DNA of 64,000 nt from Acidocella sp. (lineage in GTDB: Bacteria > Pseudomonadota > Alphaproteobacteria > Acetobacterales > Acetobacteraceae). The stretch is taken from NCBI RefSeq assembly GCF_027352905.1, contig NZ_DAIEIF010000028.1:1-64000 (forward strand). Direction: 5' to 3'. Under the pieces are notes generated by a model. The model saw only the letters and a list, made by a program, of their open reading frames with translations. It had not been told where the DNA came from and ran no database searches. Numbering within the stretch: position 1 is the stretch's first letter; every line of letters starts with the position of its first letter. Below, one piece after another: positions 61,238 through 64,000 of this stretch. Both the position numbers and the translations under genes were made by a program.

Positions 61238-62597
61238 CACACCGAAGCGCCGCCTGTTCGGCACCGATGGGATTCGCGGCACCGCCAACCAGGCGCCGAT
61301 GACGCCGGAAATGGCGCTCAAGCTCGGCCAGGCGGCGGGGCTGATGTTCCGGCGCGGCCAGCACCGCCACCGCGTGATCATCGGCAAGGATACGCGGCTC
61401 TCCGGCTATATGCTGGAGCCGGCGCTGACGGCGGGGTTCATCTCGGCGGGGATGAACGTGACCCTGGCCGGGCCGCTGCCCACCCCGGCCATCGCCATGC
61501 TCACCCGCTCCCTGCGGCTCGATCTCGGGGTGATGATCTCCGCCTCCCACAACCCGTTCGAGGATAACGGCATCAAGCTGTTCGGCCCGGACGGGGCCAA
61601 GCTCTCCGACGAGGCGGAGGCGCAGATCGAGGCGCTGATGGACCAGGATCTCGCGGCGCGGCTGGCGGCCCCCGCGCAGCTGGGCCGCGCCGCCCGGCTG
61701 GTGGACGCCGCCGGGCGCTATATCGAGGCGGCGAAATTCTGCCTGCCGCGCGGGCTGCGGCTGGATGGGCTGCGCATCGTGGTGGATTGCGCCCATGGCG
61801 CCGCCTACAAGGTCGCCCCCGCCGCCTTGTTCGAGCTGGGGGCGGAGGTGATTCCCCTCGGCGTCAACCCGGACGGGTTCAACATCAACCGCGATTCCGG
61901 CTCCACCGCGCCGCAGGCGCTCTCCGCCGCCGTGCTGGAGCATGGGGCGGATCTCGGCATCGCCCTGGATGGCGACGCCGACCGGGTGATCCTCGCCGAT
62001 GAGCGGGGCGAGATCATCGATGGCGACCAGATTCTCGGGCTGATCGCCCGCGACATGGCCGCCTGCGGCCATTTGCGGGGCGGCGGCATCGCCGCCACGG
62101 TGATGAGCAATCTCGGGCTGGAGCGGTTTCTCGCCGGGCTCGGCCTGAGCCTCGTCCGCACCAAGGTGGGGGACCGCTACGTGGCGGAGGCGATGCGCGC
62201 CCATGGCCTCAATCTCGGCGGCGAGCAATCCGGCCATGTCATCCTCTCCGATTTCGCCACCACCGGGGATGGGCTGGTGGCGGCGCTGCAAGTGCTCTCC
62301 GTGCTGGTGCGCTCCCGCAAGCGGGCCTCGGAGGCGTGCCGCGTCTTCACCCCGCTGCCGCAGCTTTTGCGCAATGTCCGTTACCGGGGCGTCTCGCCGC
62401 TCGGCCTGCCGCATATCCAGGGGGCGATCGCCACCGCCACCGCCCGGCTGGGCGGGGGCGGGCGGGTGCTGATCCGCGCCTCCGGCACCGAGCCGCTGAT
62501 CCGGGTGATGGCCGAGGGCGAGGACCCGGCGCTGATCGGCGAGATCGTCACCGGGCTATGCGCCGAGATCGCCGCCGCCACGGCGGCGGCGGAATGA
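61230..62597 (+). CDS. glmM: Phosphoglucosamine mutase
   Basis: 455 aa. [12 protein letters not shown] at the start, phosphoserine Ser106 in [12 protein letters not shown], metal-binding DGDADR and C-terminal [15 protein letters not shown]. It converts glucosamine-6-P to glucosamine-1-P for peptidoglycan and lipopolysaccharide. Two in-frame ATG (61218, 61227) precede; 61230 aligns best with the family. Stop overlaps thiD by 4 bp. Confidence 0.95.
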   Translation: MDSTPKRRLFGTDGIRGTANQAPMTPEMALKLGQAAGLMFRRGQHRHRVIIGKDTRLSGYMLEPALTAGFISAGMNVTLAGPLPTPAIAMLTRSLRLDLGVMISASHNPFEDNGIKLFGPDGAKLSDEAEAQIEALMDQDLAARLAAPAQLGRAARLVDAAGRYIEAAKFCLPRGLRLDGLRIVVDCAHGAAYKVAPAALFELGAEVIPLGVNPDGFNINRDSGSTAPQALSAAVLEHGADLGIALDGDADRVILADERGEIIDGDQILGLIARDMAACGHLRGGGIAATVMSNLGLERFLAGLGLSLVRTKVGDRYVAEAMRAHGLNLGGEQSGHVILSDFATTGDGLVAALQVLSVLVRSRKRASEACRVFTPLPQLLRNVRYRGVSPLGLPHIQGAIATATARLGGGGRVLIRASGTEPLIRVMAEGEDPALIGEIVTGLCAEIAAATAAAE

Positions 62598-63385
62598 TCG
62601 CGCGCGTTCTCACCATCGCGGGCTCCGATAGCAGCGGCGGCGCGGGGATCGAGGCCGATCTCAAGACGATCACCGCCCTGGGCGGCTATGGCTGCACCGC
62701 CATCACCGCGCTCACCGCCCAGAACACGCTGGGGGTGGAGGCGGTGCATGCGGTGCCGCCGGATTTCGTGGCGCGCTGCATCCGCGCCGTGGTCGGCGAT
62801 ATCGGCGTGGACGCCGTCAAGCTCGGCATGCTGGCCAATGAGGGGATCATCCGCGCCGCCGCCGCCGAGCTGCCGGCGGGCGTGCCGGTGGTGCTGGACC
62901 CGGTGATGGTCGCGACCTCCGGCGCGGTGCTGCTGGCGGAAGGGGCGGCGCGGGCGCTGGCGGAGCTTCTGCTTCCCCGCGCCACGCTCATCACCCCCAA
63001 CCTGCCCGAGGCCGCCAAGCTCACCGGCCTGCCGGTGGAGAGCGAGGCGCAGCGCCTCGCCGCCGGGCAGCGGCTGTTGGAGATGGGGGCGCGGGCCGTC
63101 CTGCTGAAGGGCGGGCATGGCGAGGGGCCGGATCTCACGGATTTGCTGATCACCCCGGCGGGGGTGACGCGCCTCACTTTGCCGCGCATCGCCACCCGCC
63201 ATACCCATGGCACGGGCTGCACCATGGCCTCCGCCATCGCCACCCTGCTGGCGCAGGGGATGGCGCTGGAGCCGGCGCTGCGCCGCGCCCGCGCCTATTT
63301 GCAAGCCGCCATCGCCACCGCCCCCGGGCTGGGCGCGGGGCACGGGCCGGTGAACCATCTGGCCTGGGCCGGGAGGCTAGATTGA
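62594..63385 (+). CDS. thiD: Hydroxymethylpyrimidine/phosphomethylpyrimidine kinase
   Basis: 263 aa. [19 protein letters not shown] at the N-terminus, [15 protein letters not shown], and anion-hole [12 protein letters not shown] near the end. It phosphorylates HMP twice in thiamine synthesis. It follows glmM (ATGA). The ThiZ/ThiX-like importer parts elsewhere in the window would feed this enzyme. Confidence 0.95.
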   Translation: MIARVLTIAGSDSSGGAGIEADLKTITALGGYGCTAITALTAQNTLGVEAVHAVPPDFVARCIRAVVGDIGVDAVKLGMLANEGIIRAAAAELPAGVPVVLDPVMVATSGAVLLAEGAARALAELLLPRATLITPNLPEAAKLTGLPVESEAQRLAAGQRLLEMGARAVLLKGGHGEGPDLTDLLITPAGVTRLTLPRIATRHTHGTGCTMASAIATLLAQGMALEPALRRARAYLQAAIATAPGLGAGHGPVNHLAWAGRLD

Positions 63386-63404
63386 AATTGCTCGCTAAAA
63401 CACT

Positions 63405-63999
63405 CTAAACGCTGGCGCTCAGGGCCGCGCGCAGATCGGTCTTCAGGATTTTGCCGTAGCCGTTCTTGGGCAGCTCGGGCAGGAAGAGGTAGCGCTTGGG
63501 CCGCTTGAAGGCGGCGATGCGCTCCCGGCACCAGGCGCTGAGCTCCGCCTCCGCCGCGCTGCGCCCCGGGGCGAGGACGACGCAGGCCACCACCTGCTCG
63601 CCCCATTCCGGTTCCGGCTCGCCGATCACCGCCACCTCGAACACCGCGGGGTGGAGCAACAGCGCCTCCTCCACCTCGCGCGGGTAGATATTGGTGCCGC
63701 CGGAGATGATGACATCCTTGGAACGGTCGGTGAGGTAGAGAAACCCGTCCTCGTCGATATGGCCGAGATCGCCGGTATGCAGCCAGCCGCCGCGCAGGGT
63801 CTCGGCGGTCGCCTCCGGCTTGCGCCAGTAGCCGGACATGACCGAGGGGCCGCGCACGCAGATCTCGCCGGTCTCGCCCGGGGGGAGCGGCGCGTCATCC
63901 GGCCCCAGCACCGCGAGGGTGACGCAACCCGCCGCGTAGCCCACCGAGTTGCGGCGGGCGCGCCAGTCTGGATGGGTCTGGTCCGCGACGAGGGCGCGG
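63405..63999 (-). CDS. AMP-forming acyl-CoA synthetase, C-terminal part
   Basis: The gene enters from the right edge; about 198 codons and the stop at 63405 are visible. GETGEICVRGPSVMSGYW, GGWLHTGDLG, DRSKDVIISGGTNIYPREVEE and the C-terminal Lys-containing motif NGYGKILKTDLR are the adenylate-forming enzyme's A5 to A10 motifs. It activates a carboxylic acid with ATP and CoA. Substrate undetermined without the N-terminal two thirds. Confidence 0.9.
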   Translation of the reverse strand, partial: RALVADQTHPDWRARRNSVGYAAGCVTLAVLGPDDAPLPPGETGEICVRGPSVMSGYWRKPEATAETLRGGWLHTGDLGHIDEDGFLYLTDRSKDVIISGGTNIYPREVEEALLLHPAVFEVAVIGEPEPEWGEQVVACVVLAPGRSAAEAELSAWCRERIAAFKRPKRYLFLPELPKNGYGKILKTDLRAALSASV

Positions 64000-64000
64000 G

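Noticed and set aside
1-64000. CRISPR array, insertion sequence or transposase
   Set aside because: No regularly spaced repeats and no transposase motifs were seen on either strand.

Overview
The window is GC-rich DNA (GC-ending codons almost throughout), densely packed with many 1-29 bp gene overlaps. The gene set points to an alphaproteobacterium: a ChvI/ChvG-type two-component pair, trxB followed by an LsrB/VtlR-type LysR regulator, divergent hrcA/rph, a stand-alone ispD and an NdvB-like GH17-GT2 glucan enzyme. An acetic-acid-bacterium or Rhodospirillales-like lineage is plausible, but that is inference. There is no phage, plasmid, integrase, rRNA or CRISPR array. One tRNA-Lys(CTT) is present.

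Layout. 1-1373: the end of an RlmD/TrmA-family gene, then a sharply AT-rich island with a fucosyltransferase-like gene and the tail of a truncated gene. 1374-8511: rhodanese, cysteine synthase and amidase, a CNNM/CorC-type membrane protein, and a GH17-GT2 glucan synthase. 8609-10783: tRNA-Lys followed by a decayed C-P lyase (phosphonate) locus, consisting of a frameshifted phnK/phnL fusion, an intact-looking phnM, an inverted fragment of a second phnM, and a dispersed repeat. 10788-15545: sufE-corA, hrcA, then rph, ispD and a SIMPL-domain protein. 15571-22186: cytochrome bd operon cydDC-cydABX plus an extra 32-codon membrane ORF, with a perfect FNR/FixK-type box before cydA. 22263-25759: aldehyde dehydrogenase, SDR and acyl-CoA dehydrogenase. 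26057-33499: ureide catabolism (uraD, uraH, puuE, allC) with an M20 peptidase, an FMO-like flavoprotein, a lactonase-like hydrolase and an unrecognised protein.

33463-40164: TetR regulator divergent from a tripartite RND efflux operon whose pump gene carries an in-frame amber codon at the site of AcrB Glu346. 40178-41637: ThiZ/ThiX-like pyrimidine importer parts without the binding protein. 41644-48009: a secreted protein and aat, an unrecognised 70-aa gene with its own ribosome site and terminator, an ScfR/RamB-type regulator, tlyA, a hydrolase and pckA. 48196-52814: chvI-chvG, upp, nth and an MBL-fold hydrolase. 52942-55039: trxB, lsrB/vtlR and then a very well-formed candidate small RNA (three hairpins, an anti-Shine-Dalgarno stretch and an intrinsic terminator). 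55077-64000: third repeat copy, orphan bioF, two glycosyltransferases with a PCu(A)C-like protein and a GST-like protein, folP-glmM-thiD, and the C-terminal part of an acyl-CoA synthetase.

The most interesting items are the candidate sRNA next to the LsrB/VtlR homologue, the extra small ORF in the cyd operon, the amber-interrupted RND pump, the eroded phosphonate locus, and a dispersed two-hairpin repeat present three times.
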